From Bradyrhizobiaceae bacterium (GTDB taxonomy: Bacteria > Pseudomonadota > Alphaproteobacteria > Rhizobiales > Hyphomicrobiaceae), in assembly GCA_947475855.1 (NCBI GenBank), contig CANJPN010000073.1, positions 1 through 16,024 on the forward strand: a DNA stretch of 16,024 nucleotides, in the 5' to 3' direction. Below are positions 1 to 5,920 of the stretch, piece after piece (position 1 is the stretch's first letter; every line of letters starts with the position of its first letter). The notes under the pieces were generated by a model. The model was not told the DNA's origin. It did no database searches and was given only the letters and a program-made list of their open reading frames with translations. A program made the translations under genes and the position numbers.

Positions 1-41
1 GCCCCCTCAGGGGCTGTGGACAGCGGGGAAGAAATTTTTTT

Positions 42-106
42 GGCGCCCCGCGGCGTTGCTCTCCGGTCGGCCTACGGCCTCCCTACGCGCAACGCCGCGG
101 GGCCCC
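42..106. repeat. GC-rich inverted repeat (18-bp arms)
   Basis: Left arm 42-59 (core GCCCCGCGGCGTTGC) is mirrored by right arm 89-106 (GCAACGCCGCGGGGC). The 18-bp arms pair with one mismatch (44/104), and the loop holds a smaller GGCC-TAC-GGCC hairpin at 69-79. There is no T-run on the 3' side of either strand that would make it an intrinsic terminator; the T-run at 35-41 lies on the 5' side on the plus strand. It looks like a palindromic intergenic repeat. No second copy lies in this window, so its repetitive nature is inferred from structure only. Confidence 0.6.
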
Positions 107-436
107 TTGCCTCCCCCGCCTCGTACACCACGTCCTGGGACGCGCCCATACAATAGACGCAGTGGATCGAGAACGAACGAAATTTTTGGGTGGGATGGGA
201 CTAGACGGCTTTGCAAAGAGCAAAGCTCTTGTTCAAGATTCCATCGTTATTCAATCCGATCTTGTCCGCGGCAAGCACCTCTGGCGTGGAGGTCGAGGCG
301 AAGTCCGAAAAGGCTACGATCCGTTCGCTTTTTACACATTTTGTTCAGACGAGATGAAGGCTGCACTCGACGCCCTCAGTATAATTGATCTTGTTTTTCA
401 CCGTTGCCACTGAGGGCATCACTGCGTTCGATAAGC
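107..436. other. gene-poor stretch, no recognisable gene
   Basis: About 330 bases between the GC-rich palindrome and the first REP element. It is visibly more AT-rich than the catabolic genes further right. An 83-codon open frame (162-413, +) exists, but its translation matches no family I recognise and it has no clear ribosome binding site, so I do not call it a gene. It may be degraded insert or regulatory DNA. I see no tRNA or other RNA gene. Confidence 0.45.
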
Positions 437-505
437 CGTAGGTTGGGTTAGCGCCGGCACGCGTTGACGAGGTTTGCGAACCCGGCGGTTCGCGCGTAAC
501 CCAAC
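437..505. repeat. REP element, left of transposase
   Basis: It starts with CGTAGGTTGGGTTAGCGC (437-454) and ends with GCGCGTAACCCAAC (492-505), so the ends form an inverted pair (GTTGGGTTA-GCGC against GTTGGGTTACGCGC, with a one-base bulge). An inner CGCCGG (452-457)/CCGGCG (482-487) pairing extends the stem. The same 18-base end occurs at 1144-1161 and, nearly intact, at 5891-5908. This matches the REP/BIME-type imperfect palindromes that accompany REP-associated tyrosine transposases. Confidence 0.8.
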
Positions 506-532
506 GGTCCACGGCACCCCGCTCGTTCGCTG

Positions 533-1078
533 CTAATCCCACTCGGCCCACGGCGGCAATGGTGGTTCGTCATCCGAACCCCACCACGGATCGTATAGAC
601 CTTTTTCTACCCACGTTTGGAATGTCGAATTGGGCCAATCGGCAGGTCGCACGGCCAAGCGGTGCTTGACCGGATTGTAGTGAATATAGTCGAGTTTCAC
701 CTGCCAATCCTGTTCGTCGCGGATCTGATGCTCCCAGTAGCGGCGCTGCCAGATGTCGCGTTCGCCTTTGTTCAGTCGGCTCTCGCTGCTCGTGGCCGTC
801 AAATCGGCTGGGCCGAGCGATTTGGTGAAGTGGGTCTTGATCAACCTGATCCGTGTTGCATAATCGCCGTCGCACAGTGGCAACGACCAGAGCAGATGCA
901 GGTGATCAAGCAAGATGACCTCGGCCTCGATCACGAAAGGCCGCTGCCGTTGAACCTTTGCGACGGCGCTTCGCCAGCGCCGAACATTGGCTTCGCAGGC
1001 GAACAGCGGTCGGCGCTCGTGTGTGACCAACGTGAAGAAATATGAAGCACCGGGCTCGACAAGGCGGCGGTATCTCAT
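533..1078 (-). CDS. REP-associated tyrosine transposase (RAYT, Y1_Tnp family)
   Basis: A 181-residue single-domain protein of the IS200-like Y1 transposase superfamily, in the RAYT branch. These are HUH-type single-strand DNA nucleases that recognise REP hairpins. The HUH-type motif is D58-H59-L60-H61 in the family-typical setting DHLHLLW. Downstream come the characteristic WQRRYWEHQIRDEQD block (residues 110-124) and the YIHYNPVKH block (131-139). Tyr131 or Tyr134 is the candidate nucleophile. The N-terminal R-Y-R-R...Y-F-F-T-L-V-T pattern is also family-typical. Length is normal and the frame is intact, so it may be functional. Start ATG 1078-1076 has no strong Shine-Dalgarno. Both flanks are REP palindromes, the usual RAYT context. 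The family call is secure; activity is not shown. Confidence 0.9.
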   Translation of the reverse strand: MRYRRLVEPGASYFFTLVTHERRPLFACEANVRRWRSAVAKVQRQRPFVIEAEVILLDHLHLLWSLPLCDGDYATRIRLIKTHFTKSLGPADLTATSSESRLNKGERDIWQRRYWEHQIRDEQDWQVKLDYIHYNPVKHRLAVRPADWPNSTFQTWVEKGLYDPWWGSDDEPPLPPWAEWD

Positions 1079-1091
1079 GATGCCAGCAAGT

Positions 1092-1161
1092 GTTGGGTTA
1101 CGCGCGGAGTTGGGTCTTCCACCTTACTGCGATCGTGGCGCCAGCGCTAACCCAACCTACG
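1092..1161. repeat. REP element, right of transposase
   Basis: It begins GTTGGGTTACGCGC (1092-1105) and ends GCGCTAACCCAACCTACG (1144-1161), the reverse complement of the first 18 bases of the REP at 437. The two ends pair to form the stem. The element lies just upstream of the transposase start and ends one base before the stop codon of the DUF433 gene. Confidence 0.8.
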
Positions 1162-1374
1162 CTATTGGCTAGCGAATGCCAGACAGGCTGAGATGTCATC
1201 CGGTTCGAGGATGGGATGCTCTCGAAGGATCTCTTCGGCGCTGTCGCCCGCGCTCAGGTATCCCAGAACTGTTTCGACCGTGATCCGCATTCCCCGGATG
1301 ACCGGCCTGCCGTTGCAGATGTCCGGATCAATAGTAATGCGTCCACCTTCGTGACTCGTTGCGATCGATGGCAT
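1162..1374 (-). CDS. DUF433 family protein, antitoxin-like, possibly 3'-truncated
   Basis: A 70-residue protein with the compact DUF433 pattern: I-x-x-D-P-x-I-C-x-G-R-P-V-I-R-G-x-R-I-T-V (residues about 13-33), then V-L-x-Y-L-x-x-G-x-S-x-E-E-I-L-x-x-x-P-x-L. DUF433 proteins are small winged-helix-like proteins, often encoded just upstream of a PIN-like (DUF5615/VapC-like) toxin and thought to act as its antitoxin. ATG 1374-1372 begins the conserved region; a longer frame upstream is a shadow of the UbiD gene. The stop codon (1164-1162) directly abuts the REP element ending at 1161. Family members usually continue a few residues past the CLAFA-like segment, so the REP may have replaced the true C-terminus. 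No toxin gene follows; the transposase sits there instead. Confidence 0.75.
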   Translation of the reverse strand: MPSIATSHEGGRITIDPDICNGRPVIRGMRITVETVLGYLSAGDSAEEILREHPILEPDDISACLAFASQ

Positions 1375-1509
1375 GATGTAACCGGGCGCTCGTGAAAAAA
1401 GACTAGCCTGGACACCAACTTGACCCTTATCGCATTGGTTGCCCAGGGTCGGCATCGTACTGTATGTAGCCGATGAATTCCAGCTTACTTCAGAAAGAAC
1501 CGTTCCCGA
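1375..1509. promoter_or_regulatory. divergent intergenic region, presumed promoters
   Basis: A 135-bp gap between the minus-strand DUF433 gene and the plus-strand UbiD run. Both transcripts must start here or nearby, so it should hold their promoters. I found no convincing -35/-10 pair; TTGACC at 1420-1425 has no good -10 at the right spacing. A weak purine-rich stretch (CAGAAAGAAC, about 1489-1498) precedes the UbiD start. Confidence 0.35.
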
Positions 1510-3171
1510 ATGTCGCCCTCCACGCGCACGACCGCCACCACTGGCGCACCTTCTGGCGCACCTTCCGATTTCCAGGAGCATCTCGCCAATCTCGAGAAGG
1601 CGGGGCTCGTCACGCGGATCGACAAGCCGGTGTGCAAGGATACCGAGATCCATCCGTTGGTGCGCTGGCAGTTCCTGGGCGGCTATCCCGAAGCCGAGCG
1701 GCGGGCGTTCGTGTTCACCAACGTGCATGGCGCGAAGGGCGAGAAGTACGACATCCCCGTCGTCGTCGGCGCGCTGGCCGCCTCCGAGCAGATCTATGCG
1801 ATGGGCATGGGCGTGCCGGTCGGGAAACTCGGCGACGTGTGGATGAACGGTATCGCGCATCCGATCCCGCCCGTCACGGTCGAGAACGCGCCGTGCCAGG
1901 AGGTCGTGATCACGGGGGCGGCGCTGGAGAAGTCGGGCGGCGTCGGGCAGCTGCCGGTGCCGATCTCGACGCCCGGGTTCGATGCCGCGCCCTATCTCAC
2001 CGCGACGTGCTGCGTGACGAAGGACCCGGAGACGGGCGTACGCAACATGGGCACCTATCGCGCGGGGCTGAAGGCGTGGGACCGGCTGGGCGTCAGGATG
2101 GCTTCGCGGTTGTCGGGCGCGGGCGGGTACGCACACTGGCTCAAGTATCAGAAGCTGGGCCAGCCGATGCCGTGCGCGATCGTGCTCGGGGCTGCGCCCG
2201 TGGTCGCGTTCACGGGGCCGCAGAAGCTGGCGACGGATCAGGACGAGATGGCGGTAGCCGGCGGGCTCGCGGGGCGTGCGATGCGCGTCGTGCGCTGCAA
2301 GACGGTCGATCTCGAAATACCGGCGGACGCCGAGATCGTGGTCGAGGGGCTGATAGATACGGCGAAGCTGGAGCCGGAAGGACCGTTCGGCGAGAGCCAC
2401 GGGCACATCGCGCTGGAAGACTTCAACATGTCGATGCGGATCACCGCGATCACCATGAAGAAGAAGCCGGTGTTCGCATCCATTCTTTCCGAGGTGACGC
2501 CGTCGGAATCGTCGATCCTGAAGAAGTCGGCCTACGAAGCGCTGTTCTACGCGCATCTTCGCAACCACCTCGAGGTGAAGGGCATCAAGCGCGTCGTGAT
2601 GCACGAGCCGCTGACGAACCTGCGCAAGGTGCTGTTCATCGAGATGGCGCACGGCACGCCGCAATCGGAAGTCTGGCGCGCGTTGAACGGAGCGGCGACG
2701 CTGCAGGCGCAATGCGGCAAGATCGTCATCGCGGTGTCGGAGGACATCGACGCGCGGAACACGGACGCGATCTTCTGGTCGCTCGCCTACCGGTTCGATC
2801 CGCTGGCCGATACGCTGATCGTGCCGCACAAGGCGGGCGGGCATGGACCGAAGGCAGGTTCCAGCGGCGAGGAATCCAGCATCCTGATGGATGCGACGCT
2901 GAAGCATAAGACGTCGCCGCTGGCGCTGCCGGCAAAGAAGTACATGGATCGTTCGCGCGCGCTGTGGGAAGAACTCGGTCTGCCGCGTCTGCCGCCCGCA
3001 CAGCCGCCATGGCACGGGTACGAACTCGGCGACTGGGCACCGGACTGGCAGGCTTTCGCCGACAACGCCGCGAAGGGCGACTGGGTCGCGAACGGCCTGA
3101 ATACGTTTGCACGGATGAAGGGCGGTTTGAAACCGGAAACGCCCGTCCGGAACGTCGAGAAGAACAAGTGA
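1510..3171 (+). CDS. UbiD-family prFMN-dependent decarboxylase
   Basis: A 553-residue member of the UbiD/HmfF/Fdc1 family, cytoplasmic enzymes that use prenylated FMN for reversible decarboxylation of aromatic, heteroaromatic or alpha,beta-unsaturated acids. Key residues are visible. N179-M-G-T-Y-R184 fits the metal/prFMN site (N168 and R173 of Aspergillus Fdc1). D-E246-M-A-V-A-G-G matches the metal-binding glutamate (E233). E290-G-P-F-G-E295 holds the catalytic Glu pair (E277/E282), so the Arg-Glu-Glu triad appears intact. The C-terminus adds a W-H-G-Y-x-L-G-D-W...W segment (501-525) seen in many catabolic UbiD proteins. The first ~20 residues are low-complexity Ser/Thr/Ala, and a slightly later start is possible. 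It heads a plus-strand run with solute receptors and hydroxylase subunits. No UbiX flavin prenyltransferase is present. It is a catabolic enzyme rather than the ubiquinone-pathway UbiD; the substrate is unknown. Confidence 0.92.
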   Translation: MSPSTRTTATTGAPSGAPSDFQEHLANLEKAGLVTRIDKPVCKDTEIHPLVRWQFLGGYPEAERRAFVFTNVHGAKGEKYDIPVVVGALAASEQIYAMGMGVPVGKLGDVWMNGIAHPIPPVTVENAPCQEVVITGAALEKSGGVGQLPVPISTPGFDAAPYLTATCCVTKDPETGVRNMGTYRAGLKAWDRLGVRMASRLSGAGGYAHWLKYQKLGQPMPCAIVLGAAPVVAFTGPQKLATDQDEMAVAGGLAGRAMRVVRCKTVDLEIPADAEIVVEGLIDTAKLEPEGPFGESHGHIALEDFNMSMRITAITMKKKPVFASILSEVTPSESSILKKSAYEALFYAHLRNHLEVKGIKRVVMHEPLTNLRKVLFIEMAHGTPQSEVWRALNGAATLQAQCGKIVIAVSEDIDARNTDAIFWSLAYRFDPLADTLIVPHKAGGHGPKAGSSGEESSILMDATLKHKTSPLALPAKKYMDRSRALWEELGLPRLPPAQPPWHGYELGDWAPDWQAFADNAAKGDWVANGLNTFARMKGGLKPETPVRNVEKNK

Positions 3172-3179
3172 GCATTACA

Positions 3180-4196
3180 ATGCGATCGACCTCGACCGGC
3201 ATAGTCACGCTCCTGGCGGCCACGATTCTAGCTGGCGCCGCGCAAGCGCAGTCGCCCGAAGCGTTCTACAAGGACAAGAGCGTCAAGATCATGGTGGGGC
3301 ATGCGCCCGGCGGCGGGTTCGATGCCTATGCGCGCCTGGGCGCCGACATGTTCAAAAAGCATTTGCCGGGCGCGGCCGCGGTGATCGTGGAGAACAAGCC
3401 GGGCGGCGGGGGCCTTGTCGCTGCGGCCTTCTTCTATGCGCAAGGCGCGCGCGACGGGACGATGATGGCGGTATTCCCCGAGCAGCTCGCCAACAACCAG
3501 GTGCTCACACCAAAGCTGTCGCCCTGGAAGATGGAGGAGATGCGCTACGTCGGCTCGTTCGCATCGGTGAACTCCGGCCTCCTATTGCGCCGAGGTGCGG
3601 CCGCAAAGTCGGTTGCCGAGATGAAGGCAGTCGAAAGCTCGGTCGGCTGCGACGGCGTGAATTCGCAGGGGTACCAGTATCCGTCGATGCTGAAGAACCT
3701 CGCCGGGTTCAAGTTCAAGATGGTGTGCGGGTATCGCGGCTCGCCGGAGTATCTGCTGGCGCTGGAGAAGGGCGAGGTCGATATCGCATCGAATGCCTGG
3801 AATGCGCTGCGTATCACGCACCGCGACAAGATTGTTGCCGGCGAGGTGCTCCTGTTCGCGCAAGGCGGACTGAAGCGCGATCCGGAAATGCTCGATACGC
3901 CGCTGCTCCAGGATCTCGTCGACGATCCCGAGGACAAGAAGGCGATCCAGTTCGCGAGCGCAGGGGCCGCCATCGGGCGCGCACTCCTGCTGCCGCCGGG
4001 CGTGCCCGCGGATCGCGTGGAATACCTGCGCGGCGTGTTCGACCGCATGGTAAAGGATCCTGAAATGATCGAGCTCACCCAGAAGCGTGGGCTGCTGTTG
4101 GCGCCGACCTCGGGCGCGGACGCCGACAAGGTCGTCGCGGACATTCTCAAGGCGCCGAAGGAACTGGTCGAGCGCGCCGCTACGGCGATGAAGTAG
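3180..4196 (+). CDS. Bug/TctC-type tripartite tricarboxylate transporter substrate-binding protein (copy 1)
   Basis: A 338-residue exported solute receptor. An N-terminal signal peptide has a hydrophobic core and an A-Q-A cleavage site after about residue 23. The mature start FYKDKSVKIMVGHAPGGGFD (29-48) is the Bug-family beta-strand/glycine loop, followed by ARLGADMFKKHLPG and VENKPGGGG (70-78), the loops that clasp a carboxylate ligand. Bug proteins feed TTT transporters or act as sensors for organic acids. The start is uncertain: ATG 3180 gives a clean signal peptide, but an in-frame GTG at 3168 overlaps the UbiD stop (GTGA) and has the better Shine-Dalgarno (GAGAAG, 3157-3162). Either way it is tightly coupled to the decarboxylase gene, which suggests its ligand is the decarboxylase substrate. 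Length is typical of the family. No TctA/TctB membrane genes are nearby. Confidence 0.88.
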   Translation: MRSTSTGIVTLLAATILAGAAQAQSPEAFYKDKSVKIMVGHAPGGGFDAYARLGADMFKKHLPGAAAVIVENKPGGGGLVAAAFFYAQGARDGTMMAVFPEQLANNQVLTPKLSPWKMEEMRYVGSFASVNSGLLLRRGAAAKSVAEMKAVESSVGCDGVNSQGYQYPSMLKNLAGFKFKMVCGYRGSPEYLLALEKGEVDIASNAWNALRITHRDKIVAGEVLLFAQGGLKRDPEMLDTPLLQDLVDDPEDKKAIQFASAGAAIGRALLLPPGVPADRVEYLRGVFDRMVKDPEMIELTQKRGLLLAPTSGADADKVVADILKAPKELVERAATAMK

Positions 4197-4252
4197 CGGC
4201 CAGGGCAGCGCGAAATTCTGAATTCGTGAATGTGCGAAGTGGTGGGGTCCAG

Positions 4253-5284
4253 ATGAGCGTTCGCAAGTATTCGATAGGCCTGATGCAGGTTCTGATGGGG
4301 CTCGCGGCGTTCGGGGCATCGCAATCCGCCTCGGCGCAGGACCAAGGAGCGTTCTACAAGGACAAGGCCGTCAAGGTCCTCGTCGGGCACTCGCCGGGAG
4401 GGTCGTTCGACTTCTACGCGCGGCTCGCGTCGGAAATGCTGAAGAAGCACCTGCCCGGTGTCGCGAGCGTGACCGTCGAGAACAAGCCGGGTGGGGGCGG
4501 CCTTGTCGCCACGGCTTTCTTCTACGCCAACGGCGCGCGCGACGGCACGCAGCTCGCCGTATTCCCCGAGGGCATCTCGGCCATGGAGGTTTTCGAGCCT
4601 CAGAGCGCACGCTGGAAAACGCTGGAGATGTCCTACATCGGTTCGTTCGCGCCGGTGAACAACGTATTCATCATGCTGAAGGACAAAGCGCTGAGCGACC
4701 TCCGCGTGATGAAGACGCAGGAAGTCATCTTCGGCTGTGTCGGCGTCGGGTCGCAGGGCTATTCCTACCCGGCGATGCTGCGAGGCCTCGGCGGGTACAA
4801 GATAAAGCTGGTTTGCGGCTATCCCGGCTCCGCAGAGCTGCAACTCGCGCTCGACAAACGCGAGGTCGAAGTCACGTCCAACGCCTGGAACGCGTTACGC
4901 GTGACCCACATGAGCCGCATCCAGTCGGGTGAAGTCGTGCCGGTCATGCAAGCCGGCCTCAAGCGGAACAAGGAAGTGCCGAATGCCCCCTTGATCCAGG
5001 AACTGGTCGACGACGAAGGGGGCAAGCGCGTGATCGAGTACGGCTCGCTGGTGGCTGGCATAGGCCGGTCGCTGCTCGCCCCTCCAGGGGTTTCGCCGGA
5101 GAGGATTGCCTATCTGCGTCAGGTGTTCGACAAGATGGTGTCTGACCCTGAAATGATCGAGTTGGCTGCCAAGCGCGGCCTCGAACTCGATCCGACACCG
5201 GGTGCCGAGGTGCAGAAGACCGCTGACCGCATCATCAACGCGCCGAAGGATCTCATTGCGAAGGCGGCTGCGGCGATGAAATAA
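4253..5284 (+). CDS. Bug/TctC-type substrate-binding protein (copy 2, tandem paralogue)
   Basis: A 343-residue exported receptor, clearly paralogous to the preceding gene. Both share FYKDK-x-VK, VGH-x-PGG-x-FD, KKHLPG, VENKPGGGGLVA, FFYA-x-GARDGT, AVFPE and the SNAWNALR-x-TH segment. The signal peptide ends at A-S-A after about residue 28. ATG 4253 was chosen because GGTGGGG (4241-4247) lies five bases upstream; an in-frame ATG at 4226 gives an unlikely leader. Binding-loop differences (S-P-G-G-S against A-P-G-G-G) suggest a related but distinct ligand. It lies 56 bases after copy 1 on the same strand, presumably in the same transcript. Confidence 0.88.
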   Translation: MSVRKYSIGLMQVLMGLAAFGASQSASAQDQGAFYKDKAVKVLVGHSPGGSFDFYARLASEMLKKHLPGVASVTVENKPGGGGLVATAFFYANGARDGTQLAVFPEGISAMEVFEPQSARWKTLEMSYIGSFAPVNNVFIMLKDKALSDLRVMKTQEVIFGCVGVGSQGYSYPAMLRGLGGYKIKLVCGYPGSAELQLALDKREVEVTSNAWNALRVTHMSRIQSGEVVPVMQAGLKRNKEVPNAPLIQELVDDEGGKRVIEYGSLVAGIGRSLLAPPGVSPERIAYLRQVFDKMVSDPEMIELAAKRGLELDPTPGAEVQKTADRIINAPKDLIAKAAAAMK

Positions 5285-5331
5285 CGTCGCTAGAAGTAAA
5301 ATCGCGAGACGTAAGCGAGGGAAGGCCTGAC

Positions 5332-5805
5332 ATGGCGACTGTGACACTGACGATCAACGGCGAGAAGGTGACCCGCGAGGTGGAGAACCGCCGCCTGCTG
5401 GTTCAACTGCTGCGCGAAGACCTGCGCATGACCGGCACGCACGTCGGCTGCGACACCACACAATGCGGTTGCTGCACCGTTTTGTTCAACGGCGACGCTG
5501 TGAAGTCATGCACCGTATTGGCGCAACAGGCCGACGGGGCCGATGTCGTCACCATCGAAGGCATCGGCACGGCGGAGAAGTTGCACCCCGTGCAGCAGGC
5601 ATTCCACGAGAAGCATGGCCTGCAGTGCGGGTTCTGCACGCCCGGCATGGTGATGAACTCGGTCGACCTTCTGCAAAAGAACCCGAGTCCGAGCGAGCAG
5701 GACGTGCGGCACTGGCTGGAGGGCAACTTGTGCCGCTGCACGGGCTATCACAACATCGTGGAAGCGGTGCTGCATGCTGCCGATACGATGAAGGCGAAGG
5801 CTTGA
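5332..5805 (+). CDS. molybdenum hydroxylase [2Fe-2S] small subunit (CoxS/XdhC-type)
   Basis: A 157-residue iron-sulfur subunit of the xanthine dehydrogenase/CO dehydrogenase family. The N-terminal plant-ferredoxin-type domain carries the first cluster ligands C40, C45, C48 and C60 (G-C-D-T-T-Q-C-G-C-C-T-V). The C-terminal all-helical domain carries the second cluster ligands C99, C102, C134 and C136 (Q-C-G-F-C-T-P-G-M and N-L-C-R-C-T-G-Y). All eight are present, so it should bind two clusters and pass electrons from the Mo site to FAD. Length is typical, with no signal peptide. GAGGGAAGG lies about eight bases before ATG 5332. The FAD subunit follows, but a terminator-like hairpin and a REP intervene. 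The large molybdopterin subunit is not in the window. The family is certain; substrate class (furoyl-CoA, nicotinate, isoquinoline, CO and others) is undetermined. Confidence 0.93.
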   Translation: MATVTLTINGEKVTREVENRRLLVQLLREDLRMTGTHVGCDTTQCGCCTVLFNGDAVKSCTVLAQQADGADVVTIEGIGTAEKLHPVQQAFHEKHGLQCGFCTPGMVMNSVDLLQKNPSPSEQDVRHWLEGNLCRCTGYHNIVEAVLHAADTMKAKA

Positions 5806-5808
5806 GGC

Positions 5809-5849
5809 CGGGATAGCTCGGCATTGCCGAGTGCATCCCGACGGTTTTT
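5809..5849 (+). terminator. putative intrinsic terminator after the [2Fe-2S] subunit
   Basis: CGGGAT (5809-5814) pairs with ATCCCG (5835-5840). Inside, CTCGGC (5817-5822) pairs with GCCGAG (5826-5831) around a three-base loop. ACGG and then five T residues (5845-5849) follow. The hairpin begins four bases after the small-subunit stop codon. The geometry fits a Rho-independent terminator, though the T-run is short and four bases from the stem. It would attenuate expression of the FAD subunit. Confidence 0.5.
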
Positions 5850-5867
5850 CCCGAAGCACCCTGAAAT

Positions 5868-5908
5868 GTCGGGTTACGCGGCACAGTGTGCCGCTAACCC
5901 AACCTACG
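5868..5908. repeat. solo REP element between hydroxylase subunit genes
   Basis: GTCGGGTTACGCGGCAC is followed by GTGCCGCTAACCCAACCTACG, forming a near-perfect hairpin with a one-base bulge (GGGTTA-C-GCGGCAC against GTGCCGCTAACCC). Its right end (5891-5908) matches the REP ends flanking the transposase at 437-454 and 1144-1161. It is therefore a third, transposase-less copy of the same family, about 4.7 kb away. It ends two bases before the ribosome binding site (GGTGGG, 5911-5916) of the next gene. Confidence 0.75.
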
Positions 5909-5920
5909 AAGGTGGGACCG

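Larger units (their letters stand above)
437..1161. mobile_element. RAYT gene bracketed by inverted REP elements
   Basis: A transposase gene (533-1078, minus) is flanked by two REP palindromes (437-505 and 1092-1161). Their outermost 18 bases are inverted copies of each other: CGTAGGTTGGGTTAGCGC at 437-454, and its complement at 1144-1161. The whole 725-bp block has the structure of a REP-RAYT-REP unit. RAYT proteins are known to bind and cut single-stranded REP DNA; that this block moved as a unit is inference. Its right edge touches the stop codon of the DUF433 gene. Confidence 0.7.

Noticed and set aside
162..413. 83-codon open frame in the left gene-poor region
   Set aside because: No family resemblance, no clear ribosome binding site, and overlapping open frames in another phase. 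Treated as non-coding.
437..1161. CRISPR-like array from the repeated GGGTTA/TAACCC motifs
   Set aside because: Repeats are inverted pairs flanking a transposase, not regularly spaced direct repeats with spacers.
1375..1509. Sigma-70 promoter at TTGACC (1420)
   Set aside because: No acceptable -10 hexamer at 15-19 bases spacing.
1162..3015. 617-codon minus-strand frame across the UbiD gene
   Set aside because: Only its last 70 codons (DUF433) are real. The rest is the Arg/His-rich antisense shadow of the GC-rich UbiD gene.
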